From Protea cynaroides (lineage: Eukaryota; Streptophyta; Magnoliopsida; Proteales; Proteaceae), in the NCBI GenBank assembly GCA_028583415.1, contig CM053276.1:63469510-63533509 (forward strand): a DNA stretch of 64,000 bases. The letters run 5' to 3'. Each line of letters starts with the position of its first letter. Within the stretch, counting starts at the first letter, position 1. This document shows positions 48,139 to 59,159 of the stretch, in pieces. The notes beneath the pieces were generated by a model that was not told where the DNA came from, did no database searches, and was given only the letters and a program-made list of their open reading frames with translations. The position numbers and the translations under genes were made by a program.

Positions 48139-48436
48139 ATGGCTTCTAGAAGTGGTAGTGAGAACCTAGAGTTAGGGTTTCCTATTATCACCATTGTCGG
48201 TAAAGGTAGAAAAAGGCGGGAATTACCTTGTGTCACCTTAGTAATAAAGAACCCATATAACCTTCCCACAACGGTTATGTATGCTACTCCTTTGTAGCAT
48301 GAGTTTGCTTGTGCTACGTCTCGATCTAATTTGTTCCAAGTCGAAGCTTGTAACAGATTCTCTGATTCTGGAGAGGTACCTCTGCCGACTTCCAGGTAGA
48401 CATAAACCTTCCTGTAAGTCTTGCCTTTGGGAAATT
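48139..48436 (+). pseudogene. Transposase_28-like ORF, 5' part, copy 3
   Basis: Starts MASRSGSENLELG, preceded by a TATA-like TTTATAAAAGC near 47960. One in-frame TAG occurs at about codon 53, as in copy 1, so the break predates the duplication. The frame is interrupted at AAATT (48432-48436) by solo LTR E and resumes at 54449. Confidence 0.5.
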
Positions 48437-49093
48437 TGTCACACCCCGTTCCTGACGTATCGATACTATGGAATGTAACGGGATCTCTCCATCCTATCAA
48501 GGCACAAGAAATCCCCTTCCAGGATCGCACATTATGGTATTCCACAAATCAACCCCAAGCATGTCTTATAAAAGTAATCAGAGTAACATAAACATCTCCA
48601 AAATTTAAACTTAAAAATTATCATAAAATTAAGAGAGTCATTATGTAACGGAAGACTTATAATTGATTACCAAATTATCATACTGATAGATAAAAGGTTC
48701 AATACCAATTATTCAAAGTTACTCAAGATTCCATAATTATTAAAAATCCAAATAAAACCTTAAACTATCTCAAATCCAAATTAGTTAAAACAATTATTTA
48801 ATTATCCAGAAATAATCCCAAATTAAAGTAATAACCTTTGTTCAAGGCTTATTTTAAATGTAAATCCAAAATAGTAAAATCCCAAAGCCAAAGCAATGAC
48901 GAAATAGGCACATCCTAGGTCTATAAGTAACTCTACGCATCGCACGACGGATTAGAGATGTAAGCCCCGCATTAAACTAACCGGTCTTACTACCTTGTAC
49001 CAGGTCTACCTATCATGGTCGAGCCAAGTGGACCAAGTGCGTAAAGGAAATCACAAAACCAGGTATGAATTTGACCTAAAAACAGTAAATATG

Positions 49094-49228
49094 AGGGTAG
49101 GGTCGCATGCCTAAACAGGTAGGGTCGACCCCACCTCAACAGAAGTCCAACCCATGACTTTTCAGTCGTAGGGTCGGATGAGTTGAGAACCATAGGGTCG
49201 ACGGGTCCTACGACCCTACGTGTGACCT
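49094..49228. promoter_or_regulatory. Inverted-word cluster upstream of LTR B promoter
   Basis: Words such as TAGGGTCGACCCCACC, TAGGGTCGGATG, TAGGGTCGACGGG and CGACCCTACG. Confidence 0.55.
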
Positions 49229-49324
49229 TATGATGACAGGCTGAAACCGTAAATTAGGAAACTTTCCTAATTTCAAGGGGTCCTTTCCTAATCTCGATGG
49301 GACTTATTTTGGAGGGTTTTACTC

Positions 49325-49333
49325 TATAAATAA
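49325..49333 (+). promoter_or_regulatory. TATA box of LTR B
   Basis: TATAAATAA followed by GATGTCCCTTAGCCTCTTTC, the block shared with LTRs A and C. Confidence 0.65.
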
Positions 49334-49723
49334 GATGTCCCTTAGCCTCTTTCACTCCTTTTAGAACCCTAATTGAAAGTGAGAGAAAGAGAAGGAGAAG
49401 GAAGAGAAAAAGAGAAGGAAAATTTGAGAAAAGACTAAGGAAGAGGAGGAACTTCAGAGAAACCTCTGAATCTCAGTCAACTTCAGGTATGAGTCTAATT
49501 CCCTTCATAAATTAAGAGCCTAGAATGGAATATGAAGAAGTTAGGATTAGGAAAAACCCAAATCATCTATCCATGGATGAGTTTCGAAGGAATCCATGGA
49601 AGTAATCATCATAGGCAATGGAAAGTGTGTAAAAATCATAGTTATGAGTCATAGAACAATCTTAGAATGGACCTATGAGACCACAGGATCAATCACATAC
49701 CCTCGAAAAGTCCCAGGGAGGGT

Positions 49724-49826
49724 GTGGTCGCACATAAGGTCGATTGGTAACCGACCCCATGTCCGACCCTACCCCTAGGGTCGATTGGATAACCGACCCT
49801 AGGTGCTACCCTACCTGCGACCCTAT
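49724..49826. promoter_or_regulatory. Inverted-word cluster downstream of LTR B promoter
   Basis: AAGGTCGATTGGTAACCGACCC and AGGGTCGATTGGATAACCGACC-type units, each a word plus its near complement (longer units shortened by reader limit), then GCGACCCTA. They would be in the transcript and could fold. Confidence 0.55.
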
Positions 49827-50773
49827 GATTTCAGCTAGTCTAAATTTGTTAGAATTAATTCTAATTAGAATCTATCGACTTGTTAGGTTTTTCTAGTGAT
49901 TTAAAAGTGATTCATAAAGCTTGAACGATGATCTACACTCAATCAAAGGTGAGGGAACAAGACCTAAACTAATTGGATAATAAAAAGCTATTTTTGCTTG
50001 TTGAGTCTGATACCATGATTGATTGATTTTATGTGTGTATGTGTGTATTGTGCATTTAACATGTCATCCAATATTTCTGCTATTACTGTTCATGCATATT
50101 TAATTTTGTTTATTTATAACATGATGATGATGGTGATGTTAGGGATATGCATGTGAATGCTTGTGTGTGGTTAGAGTATTTGATGCGAGTAGGGCATCAG
50201 GGGGAGGACGTGACACTATGGTTTTTTTTGTCACCAGACTCTAGCTCTATCTCTACTCAAGTCTTGTCCACTAACATCGTCGTATCGCCATTACCTTAGC
50301 AGAGCTATTACGTCGTAGGGCATCAGGGGAGGTGGTCTCGGACCGTATAGTCTCTGACTCTACCGGGGGGCCTTAGCTCTATCTCTATGGACGTATTGAG
50401 GGATGCTGGGGTGAGGCCTTGGATACACTGTTTGACATTAGGATTGATTAGTTGCAAGCCCAGTTTGCAAGCCCTCGCCAACAGGGGCTTACGTGTTAGT
50501 ATGAGAGCATGTGGTACAACAATGCCGATACCCATTGGGTACACTGTTTCCATGGTGGGTGCATGTGGGACGGCAATGCCGATATTCATTGGGCGGCTTC
50601 ACACACTCGTGTATAGAGGTGAGGCGGCCTCTGAACCTTTCTATAGCACATTGCAAACTTATAAACCAGACCACAGATATGAATTGAATGCATGCATATG
50701 TTTGTTGCATTGTTTTGTTTGCTCACTGAGCCGTGATGTGTGCTCACCTTTTTCGACGTCGAATATTTTAGTT

Positions 50774-50905
50774 GATTATGCAGGTACCACTGTTGAATAT
50801 TATATAAATGCTCTTGTGTGTGGGCAAGCAGCGGCGATGGACACTGAAGTGATGATGGAGTCGCATGATTCGACATGCGAGTGCAACTCCTGTGTTTTTT
50901 ATTAG
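50774..50905 (+). CDS. Conserved short frame in LTR B, ends HDSTCECNSCVFY
   Basis: Follows the acceptor-like ATATTTTAG at 50763-50771 and runs 44 codons to TAG at 50903-50905, 281 bp before the LTR end. Codon-by-codon alignment with LTR A (15889-16022) needs no gap and stops at the same codon. The middle 12 residues vary most, the HDxxCECNSCVF tail least. No ATG lies at the frame start, so a spliced upstream exon or the longer open frame from 50387 would be needed for translation. Confidence 0.4.
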   Translation, partial: DYAGTTVEYYINALVCGQAAAMDTEVMMESHDSTCECNSCVFY

Positions 50906-53900
50906 ACTTTTATTTGGATTATACAGACAATGTATTTGAATTAATTATTTAAGTTTATGTCTCAGTCTTTTTGGGAATAATTGGTTAAATTATTTATTTT
51001 ATCACATTTAGATTCTCAGTTCATTTAATATTTAAGACTTCCGCTATTGTGTATTTACTCTGATTATTATTGTGGATATGTATGGTTTAAGCAAACGGAC
51101 ACAACCTATTTGAGATCCTGGTTGAACCGTTGGTTTATTAGCGGTTCATCACACCATTCTGAATAGTACGGAATTGGGGTGTGATAAGAGATGTCCTCCT
51201 CAGGTTCATTGTCTTCATCCTTCACACCGGATGAACGACTATTTGAAGCATCAAACAAAGAACCTGTAACATCTAAAAATAGTTTATGCGCACAAGGTAA
51301 GCTCAACCCCAGAGCTTAGCAAGAAAACTAATCGTGCAACAAGCAAATACATACAACTATTAACTATGGTCTCCAGGCTGCAGGGGTCATCCCCATTAGA
51401 TGATGCCGCCTGACTTAGTGTACAACACCACCCCCAAGTATGGGTATGCCATTTTGGTCCGCACATGATAGCAACTCATCCCACACCCATGTTACATTGG
51501 TCACTTGAGGAGGTGATAATCCCACTAGTTTACTCGTCTACCCATCCACACTATGTTGGGTATGGGGAGCATCGCAATTATGTTCATACCACCCTTTATT
51601 GAACCCATGCCATTACATAACCCCCTAATAGCTAGAGGTACAGTTATACGGGTGATTAAAGTTTAACTAGCCATGTCTACTTATTTAGCTATATTACTGG
51701 ACCGTAATGTCGCTAAGCTTTCGATCCCATCCGAACCCCTACATAGGACATCGAAACTTGGCTAAGTTAAATATGGTCAATACAAATCAGTGCCAGTAAG
51801 AAGTGGTGCAAGAGTCCAATTCCACCCTCCTTCTTCCTTACTGACTTAACCAAACATCATGAATAAAAAATGGATCAGTCACCTTCGTGGAAAGTTAGCG
51901 AGTGTCCCATTCTACTCACCCTTCAATCCCTACACAGCACTACTGATCCCAAACACAAGGATGCATATACATGATCATACAAAGAAGTACATTGGATGAC
52001 ATGTTATCACACAAAAGCATATTATCAATTGTACACCATCACACAGTATAATAAATAAGAGAAACATACACATCCAAGAGGTTTAGTTCCCTTACCGAAA
52101 GATAGAGAGTAACCTATAGTAAATCCGACCAAGTAGCTGCCTACCAGAATCCTCGTAGCTCTATCAAAATCATAAGCACTAGTATTCATTAATATATTAT
52201 CCAATAGAGTTATTCCAGTTTCTCTTTAAGCTTATTATTATGGTATTCACAATGTTATATGCTTGTTTAATAACTCAAGACTAACCTATACTATCTGATT
52301 ATCATAGCATAGCATTAAGATTCTTTTGTTATTAACCTCATTCATTACTATTCATAATATTAGGGTACTTTTAACCTAAACAGACCTGCTGTCCACACAA
52401 GACAAGTAACGAGTGGGCTGGTTCCCACAAGATCGCATGCTCATTAGGAAGAAATAACTTTCTATTAGCCTTAATACTAAAAAGGACTTCTACTAATGGA
52501 GTCAGGGGTGTTCTAGCACAACGCAGGGGTCAGATTATTAGCTTCTAAGATTCTACACTTACTGTCCAAAAGGTTTCTAGAAATTCACAGAGTGACAGTA
52601 AGCAACTAAATAAGTTATCAGGTTACTAAACGAATAGCAGGGAATACATAGCTATAAACATGACCTCAGGGATCTAACCCCTTAATTAGGTTTCTAAAAA
52701 TCCTAGAAAGTCACTGACCAAAGATGGTCAACAATAGAGGTTAGAATCCCATGCGGCACGTGGCATCGACTGTAGGGTTTGACCATTAGGCGATGGCACG
52801 TGCGATTGACCATACGTTTTGATGTGGTTGTCTGACAGTACCAGTACCCTAAAAGGCTTGCCTAGATCCTGTAGGTTGCGTTTAAGGTCTCAAATCATAG
52901 AGGCAGTACATGGTTGATCATTTTAGTGTAAAACAAACTATACCTCTGGCAGTCATGAAGCGTAAAGGGTTTCACTTCAAGGAAATGTCAAAATTGGGTT
53001 CTAAGCCCTTAAATAATTCAACATAATTTTTAGAAAGTCACTGGCCAAGTTTGGCTAGATTCCAAAGTGGGAATGATGTGCGGCTAGTGACATCGACCAC
53101 ACGTCTGGACATGAATGTCGTATGGCACGTCCTATCGATCGCAAGTCAAAACGTGGTCTGACGGCCACCAACTTTCTCCAGTAAGTTCCTCATATTTTTC
53201 TCATTAGGAATAAGGAGTTTGAGTTTCGCGGTCCGTGTCTACACCATGGTTTGGATACCATTTCGATTTGTTGAATAACCGAAATAATAGATCTGGTTTT
53301 TGGATCCAAGATCAGATTACTACTCATTGGATCCACTATTGAATCTTAGTCCTGGTCTATTTTAGTCATCTTATGCTACTCTAAAGTCTCTAACAATTTA
53401 TATGCATTTCTACACAGTTCCGTTGGTTTATTATTAACTTATCTTTTGCATCGTATGTACTACTATTTATGGTTTGATCTCGTGGATAGTAGTTCATATA
53501 GATCAAGGATTCACCATTACTGGTGATGGTCATTCTTTCCTTTGGTTTGATTATGAAAGAACACCATTACAATGTATGGGAAACTAAATGGCTAAATAGT
53601 AGTTTCTGATACTTCCTTTTGATGTCTGTTTCATCATAGGATTCATCTCAAGAGTTATTTGCAGCCTATTCACATATGAAAAGAGGGTTAGCTGCTAGGA
53701 TCTCTTCCACCTTCCAGTCCTCCAACAATCGACTCGATGATCCAGAGGTATGCTCCTTTCCTCTTCTCTCTCTCTCTACATTTTCCTTCTCTGCTGGGCG
53801 GTAATGAGAGGAACTCTTCCTCTCTTCTCTTCTCCTTCTTTCTTTCTTTTCTATTCTCTCTCAGTTCGTATGTTAGAACCTCCCTCTCAATCTTTTGGTT

Positions 53901-54448
53901 TGATCAAGTGAATGGGAGAACAAAGAGTGGTAGATTTTCATGGAAACAAGATTTCCTTGACTCATTCATGGTAATGGAGAGGATTTTCTTCTCAGGTTAC
54001 TATGAATAATCCATACACAGTCGACTTACCTTGAATAAAGTCAATCACGATCAATTTCCATGTAGGGTAGAAGTTTGAATCCAATTAGCGGGTCCCACCA
54101 TCAGTCTGTCACCATTCGGATTCACGCCTAGAGGTGCGACTGGACATTGTGTGGCTGGTGTGCTGTCGCACTACCCATGTCTCCAGCCGAACCTTTTTTT
54201 GGGCTGGCCCATTGAAGTGTGCGCTTCCCAGCACTCGGTGATCGCATGAGCTAGGTCCTAGACTTCTCTTAGTGCTCTTTTGTGTCCTCTATTGGTGTGA
54301 AAGGTTCCAGATAGTGGTTCTATGTCACCTCATGATTATGTTCTTATCTTTGGTCATGTTGTTACAATATGTTCGTCCATGGGAAGACCCGACACATGCC
54401 CAATTTGATTAAATCGTAATGGGGTTTGGGCACGGATCTTACAAAATT

Positions 54449-54918
54449 AGTGTTTATCAAGAGATGCTTGTGTTTGGTTTTCGACTTCCTCTCCTTATAG
54501 ATGCCAAAAAATCCTTAAGGCCTACGAGCTTGCCTTGACACAACTTTTGCAAAATTCATGGTGCCAAATTTGGGTATTCACTGATTTTTTCAAATGTCTT
54601 GGCCAAGTTGCTTCTGTTGACCTTTTTAAATTCCTTTTTCTTTTGAACTCTTCTACCTATCCGAGTGATGAACATAAACATCCCATTGGATGGTATTTTT
54701 TAATAAGCATTTAAATGCACCTCCTGTTCTAAACCACAAGAGGTCATCGATTCACAACTGGAGGGACAAATACTTCTTTGTAGGTCGAGTAGATAAGAGC
54801 TATATGCCCATCGCTATGTCTAGAGATTCCCGGATGTAAAATAAATGAATCAAATACCAAAGTTATCCAAATATAACTTGGAAAGCTATAAGTCCATGTC
54901 AGATGGGTGGATTATTAG
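54449..54918 (+). pseudogene. Transposase_28-like ORF, continuation beyond LTR E
   Basis: Reads SVYQEMLVFGFRLPLLIDAKKS, then shifts frame at an A run (about 54506) and continues KAYELALTQLLQNSW..WVFTDFF. The pattern of a GFRLPL motif followed by LxQLxPNSW fits the 'putative gypsy type transposon' (Transposase_28) family, a gag-like protein of plant gypsy-related elements. The remainder is lost at LTR C. Only copy 3 retains this part. Confidence 0.6.
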
Positions 54919-55056
54919 TATAAGACCCGCACTCTACTAACCCGGTCTAACCATGTCGTGTCAAGTCTTCCTATCATGGCCAGATCGAGCGGACCAAGTA
55001 TGTGAAGAAACCAGAAGGCTAGGTATGTAAATCGATCTAAAACCAATAAATTTGGA

Positions 55057-55190
55057 GTGTGTGGTCACATACCTGAGCTAGTATGGTCGACCACACCTTA
55101 AGGAAAGTGAGACCTCTTAAAATCTAACGCGTGGTCGCATATTTAGGATGTGTGGTCGACGGATTCTGTGACCATACTTGCGACTGCACG
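55057..55190. promoter_or_regulatory. Inverted-word cluster upstream of LTR C promoter
   Basis: GTGTGGTCACATACC, TATGGTCGACCACACC, GTGGTCGCATA, GTGTGGTCGACGG: GTGTGGTCG and complement. Confidence 0.55.
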
Positions 55191-55724
55191 ATGTTGAGAC
55201 CAACTCCAAGTTTTTAGAAACTTTCTTAAACTAAGGGATCTCTTTCCTAGTTGAGGGAGAACTCTATATGGAGGTTTTTCCTTTATATAAAGGATGTCCC
55301 TTAGCCTCTCTTACTTTTTTAGAACCCAAATTGAAACTCTAAATCTAAGAAAGAAAGAAAGAGAGAAGAAGAGAAGGAGAAAGAGATCTAAAGAGGCAAG
55401 CTGAGAGGAAAGAAGGTTCTAGCTTGCTACAAAAGGCCAAGGTAAGGAACCATATTTGTAGAAGTAGATCACATAGTATAAGGTTTTTTCCCTTTGTAAA
55501 TTTAGATGTGGAATTGATGTGGGATCTGAACCATTAGACCCCATGAACAAAAACTCAAGGGAGATCCATGGAGAGTAGGTTAAGGCAGATAACTTTGTAA
55601 AAATTATGAATTGAAGGCCATAGACCGATCATAGGAGGAATACTATTGATAAACTAAGGAGTCGACTCATGAAGGAATTGGATTGAGGATGAAAATTGAC
55701 CAAACTTCATGTAGTTGGAGCTTA

Positions 55725-55895
55725 TGGTTGACCACAGAGTGACTAGAGGTTGACCACATACTCTCAGAAAGATCCCAGAGAAGGTATGGTCGCATGTGTG
55801 GTTGCATGATATGGGTCCATACATATCGACCATACACCCTGTGGTCGTAAATACTGAGACCACGGGTTCAACCACACCTGCGACCATACAGTTTC
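55725..55895. promoter_or_regulatory. Inverted-word cluster downstream of LTR C promoter
   Basis: GGTTGACCACA, TATGGTCGCATGTGTGGT, TATCGACCATACACC, TTCAACCACACCTGCGACCA: the same vocabulary as the upstream cluster. Confidence 0.55.
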
Positions 55896-56890
55896 AGGAA
55901 GCCTGTTTGAGACCAGATTAGGTTTTTGACTACTATAACTTGGTAAACTTGAACCCTAACATAAAATCCATAAATTTCTTAGGTTCCCAAGTAGTTCAAA
56001 AGTGACTTCCAAGACTTGGAGAAGATCGAACATCGTTAAAAGGTAAGGGAACAAGACCTAAACTAATTGGATAATAACAAACTATTTTATTTTATTGTCT
56101 AATGCAATGAATGATTCTATGCTTCTATGCTTGTAATGTGCATCTCACGTCATCCAATATTACTGTTATTTTTACTCATGTATATTTATTTCTATCTATT
56201 TATAACATGATGATGATGATGATAGGAATAGGCATGTGATTGTATGTGTGGTTAGTGTATTGGATACAATTGGAGCATTAAGGGGAAGACGTGGCACTGT
56301 GGTCTCTGGCTTGGTCACCAGACTCTAGCTCTATCTCTATTCAAGTGATCTTGCCCACTGACATCGTTGTATCACCATTACCTTAGCAGAACTATTACGT
56401 CATAGGGCATCAGGGGAGGTGGTCTCGGACCGTATGGTCTTTGACTCTACCAGGGGTCTTTAACTCTATCTCTATGGACGTATTGAGGGATGTTGGGTGA
56501 GGCCTTGGATACATTTGGATGGCATTAGGATTGGTTAGTTGCAAGCCCAGTTTGCAAGTCCTCGCCAATAGGGGCTTACGTGTTGGTATAGGTAGGACAT
56601 CAGGAGAAGTGTTGACAGTATGTGATCTGGACACTTTATGTCACACCCTAATTCTCGCTGAACAAGAAGTGTGAGTGAACCGGCTCTAAATCATGGTTCA
56701 CACCAGGATCTCAATAGACCGTGTCAACCAATCATTCCCAAGCAGTCTAACTTAATCAGAGATTAATACATAGCAGCGGAATAAAAATAAATGAACTGAG
56801 ATCTATGTTGTAATTTAAAATAATTATTCAACTTATTCCATCATCCACAAAATTTAATAATAGTTATTACAATGTAACAAAAGAAAATAA

Positions 56891-57030
56891 CCATCACTGA
56901 TAGAATACACAGAACGAGCACTCGCATGACGCATCATGCTCGTCCTCTACAGTCTGTGATTCCAAAGTCACCACCGTGCTGTAAGCCGGAGCAGACATGA
57001 AGGCTTCCACTGAGTATCCTGCATCAAGAT
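56891..57030 (-). CDS. Conserved short frame in LTR F, ends HDASCECSFCVFYQ
   Basis: Starts just after a clear acceptor-like TTTCTTTTCAG (minus, about 57031) and runs to TGA at 56891. From Ala-Gly to the final Cys it has the same number of codons as LTRs A and B, and shares AG, VE, APAY, VV, HD and SCECxxCVF with LTR A. Just upstream of the AG the same frame has a TGA, so translation would require splicing at this site. This makes the exon reading stronger than for A or B alone. Confidence 0.45.
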
Positions 57031-57423
57031 CTGAAAAGAAATTGAATATATTCGGGTGAGCTCACAACTTAACTCAGTAAGTACAAGACCAATGCAACAC
57101 ACAAATACATGAGATAACATTATAATTTGGGTCAGGTAAAACTTGCAAAATGCTATGGTAAGGTTTGGCTGCCATCGCACCTCCATGCACGAGAGTGTGA
57201 GCACACCCAACAGTCAGACAACAATCCACATTACTGCTGTTGCCCCACATCACTCACTCCTGTATAGAGATAGAGCTAGAGTTTGGCGGTCAGGCAACAA
57301 TCCACACTACCGCATCCTCCCCCTGATACCCTACACCGTACCAATACCTAAACCCCTATTGGTAAGGGCTTGCAAGTGGGTTCCATTTCTAACCAGTCCT
57401 ATATGTCAAACAGTATCTATGGC

Positions 57424-57685
57424 CTTACCTTAGCACGGCTCCCTACGACATAGAGATAGGACTCGAGTCTGGTGGGCAGGATGAACCACAATCCCACGTC
57501 CTCCCCCTGATACCCTATTCGCACCAAGTCCGCTAAGGTAAACGGTGATATTACCCTACCCCAGCACAACTCCCTACGACATAGAGATAGGGCTCGAGTC
57601 TGGTGGGCAGGATGAACCCCAATCCCACGTCCTCCCCCTGATACCCTATTCGCACTGAGTTTGCTAAGGTAGAAGGCGATACGAG
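57424..57685. repeat. Tandem 131-bp duplication in LTR F
   Basis: Two units sharing CCCTACGACATAGAGATAGG and GGTGGGCAGGATGAACC, offset by 131 bp with few differences. LTRs A and B have only one such unit. Confidence 0.85.
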
Positions 57686-58239
57686 AAAAGTGTTAGTTGT
57701 GGATATATCCAAGGCTTACTTCCCTTCACATTCCACACACTAACTAAAAACATACACATGCCTAACATCCAACATCCCAGCATATGAAATGCATGACTAG
57801 ATAATAGCAAAAGAAACAACTACATGGCATGTGAATATGCACAAACACCAAGCAATTCAATTTACACATAGATTTAATCACAAAGGTTTACTGTTATTTA
57901 ATTAATTAGAGTTTGGGGTCTTTCTCAATTCCAGAAGTTGAGGAGCCTATGTAGAAGAAGCTGTAGAAGAGCACCACCGTTCAGGTCCCGACACATGGGG
58001 AAACATTCAGCTGCAAGGATCGTGAATCAAGGGAAGGCAATTCTGCATTATGAAGGTCAGTTACAAAGGAAGAGTTGACGCAGGACAAGGAGATTAGCAT
58101 CACAGGATTTACTTACGCTGTCTACAAGTCCTACATAGTCATACCTTTAGGTTAGAATTCATTTATTAAGGTTAGAATTCATTTATGAAGGTCACAGCTG
58201 GTCAGAACCATGTTTGGTCAAGCAAACAAGGTTCGGAAG

Positions 58240-58392
58240 GCATACCGGTCTAAGTAGAGTGAGACCGGTATGGTGCCACCGGTATATACCAGTTGCGGTA
58301 CATACCGGTCTCAGTCAGTGAGACCGGTATGTGCCTGCGGTATATACCGCAGGCCCATACCGCTGGACCTTGCGTTCAACCGGTATACTCCA
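58240..58392. promoter_or_regulatory. ACCGGTAT palindrome cluster, LTR F
   Basis: Includes the perfect 20-bp palindrome CCTGCGGTATATACCGCAGG, and CATACCGGTCTCA with its inverted partner TGAGACCGGTATG separated by 3-4 bases. Lies downstream of the LTR promoter on the minus strand. Confidence 0.6.
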
Positions 58393-58892
58393 CGGTTTGG
58401 ATCCGAGAGCAAGGTCTCAGATCTCCCTTCCTTGTCGGTTATCGGCTAGGTATCTAGGGTTTCTCCTAACCCACACTAAGGTCCAAGTATCCTAATGGCC
58501 TTCTGATTTCGACTAGAACGCCGTATCAAACCAGATCAGATCTAAAAGAAGACTAGGTCCATTGAAAGATCTAGGGTTTTGGATCGCCGCGCCGCTTCGC
58601 AGCTCCGATCCGACATCCTAGTATTACTAATAGTATGGAGCACTTACCGGCAGTGTTCGTCGGTTGGCGGCGTGCTCCTCCAACGAAAAACCCCTTCCTG
58701 GGCAGCCTCCTTGCTCCATGCTCCTTCTCAACTCTCCTCCAGACGGCTAGGGTTTGAGAAGGATCAATAGTGTGTCATAATCTCTATTAATAGAGGAAAG
58801 TCGTTCTTGGGATGGTTTTCCATGATTGGAAACTTTCTAAGTTTCAATTCGGAGTGAGGGACCCGCTGAAGTCCATCTTCCGCAGAAACTAA

Positions 58893-59012
58893 GCATACCG
58901 GTCGCACATACCGGTCCGACTGACTCAGACCGGTATAGTCAGACCGGTATACACATACCGATTGCACCATACCGGTCTGACTGACTCAGACCGGTATAGT
59001 CAGATCGGTATG
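58893..59012. promoter_or_regulatory. ACCGGTAT palindrome cluster, upstream side of LTR F
   Basis: Repeats CATACCGGTC, GACTGACTCAGACCGGTATA and AGTCAGACCGGTATA. The same words as at 58240, on the U3 side. Confidence 0.6.
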
Positions 59013-59159
59013 AGACTTATACCATTTTTGAGTGGTTCTCATACCTGAAATTTGAGTGGTTCGTCACCCGGCTTCGCCTTCCGGTTTAGTTATGATTAGA
59101 ACACCTGTCACCATATAAAACCACAGGTTAGACCCGGTTTTTAGAACACGGTTCTTACA

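Larger units (their letters stand above)
32860..48436. repeat. Segmental duplication, copy 3
   Basis: Full counterpart of 1-15613, plus 56 bp beyond the point where copy 1 is broken by LTR A. It ends at the AAATT target copy of solo LTR E and continues on the far side of E at 54449. Sub-features not listed separately follow copy 1: intergenic stretches 33403-34644, 34786-36625, 36971-38952, 39623-41103, 44936-46468 and 46545-48138 hold no gene I can support. Confidence 0.95.
48959..51186 (+). mobile_element. Solo LTR B, nested in LTR E
   Basis: A 2228-bp LTR of the same family as LTR A. It starts TGTAAGCCCCG and ends GGGGTGTGATA, with 5-bp duplication AGAGA (48954-48958, 51187-51191). The terminal dinucleotide is TA rather than the usual CA. 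The TATA-like box is at about 49325. It lacks the hAT MITE found in LTR A. Confidence 0.92.
48437..54443 (-). mobile_element. Solo LTR E (contains nested LTR B)
   Basis: On the plus strand it begins TGTCACACCCCG and ends CGGATCTTACA, flanked by the 5-bp duplication AAATT (48432-48436, 54444-54448). Orientation is minus. Without the nested LTR B it is about 3.77 kb, with no internal coding region, so it is a solo LTR left by unequal recombination, or an unusually long one. Near its end, split by LTR B, is a frame with a DEDNEPEED tail ending PSCDA plus stop. It lies after an AG acceptor-like site in the same layout as the conserved frame of LTRs A, B and F, but is only weakly similar. Confidence 0.85.
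54919..56638 (+). mobile_element. LTR C, interrupted by element F
   Basis: Starts TATAAGACCCGCAC (TG expected, TA seen) and has the LTR-family landmarks: GGTCTAACC, TATCATGG, TATA-like TATATAAA at about 55285 followed by GGATGTCCCTTAGCC, and the GCAAGCCCAGTTTGCAAG(T) region near 56540. It is cut at 56639 by LTR F, so its 3' end and any conserved short frame are not in the window. Confidence 0.8.
56639..59159 (-). repeat. 3' LTR of element F
   Basis: On the plus strand it begins TGTCACACCCTAATTC and ends CACGGTTCTTACA, 2521 bp. Left flank is CTTTA; the other end of the element is outside the window. It holds a tandem 131-bp duplication (57424-57685), two ACCGGTAT word clusters and the conserved short frame. 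Its sequence is too far from LTRs A and B to align easily, except in landmark blocks. Confidence 0.9.

Noticed and set aside
50387..50905. 172-codon frame in LTR B taken as one protein
   Set aside because: Only the last 44 codons are matched by LTR F. The upstream part is plain LTR sequence and is closed by a stop in F.
58240..59012. CRISPR-like short repeats with spacers
   Set aside because: The ACCGGTAT words are irregularly spaced, inverted and inside an LTR of a plant retrotransposon.
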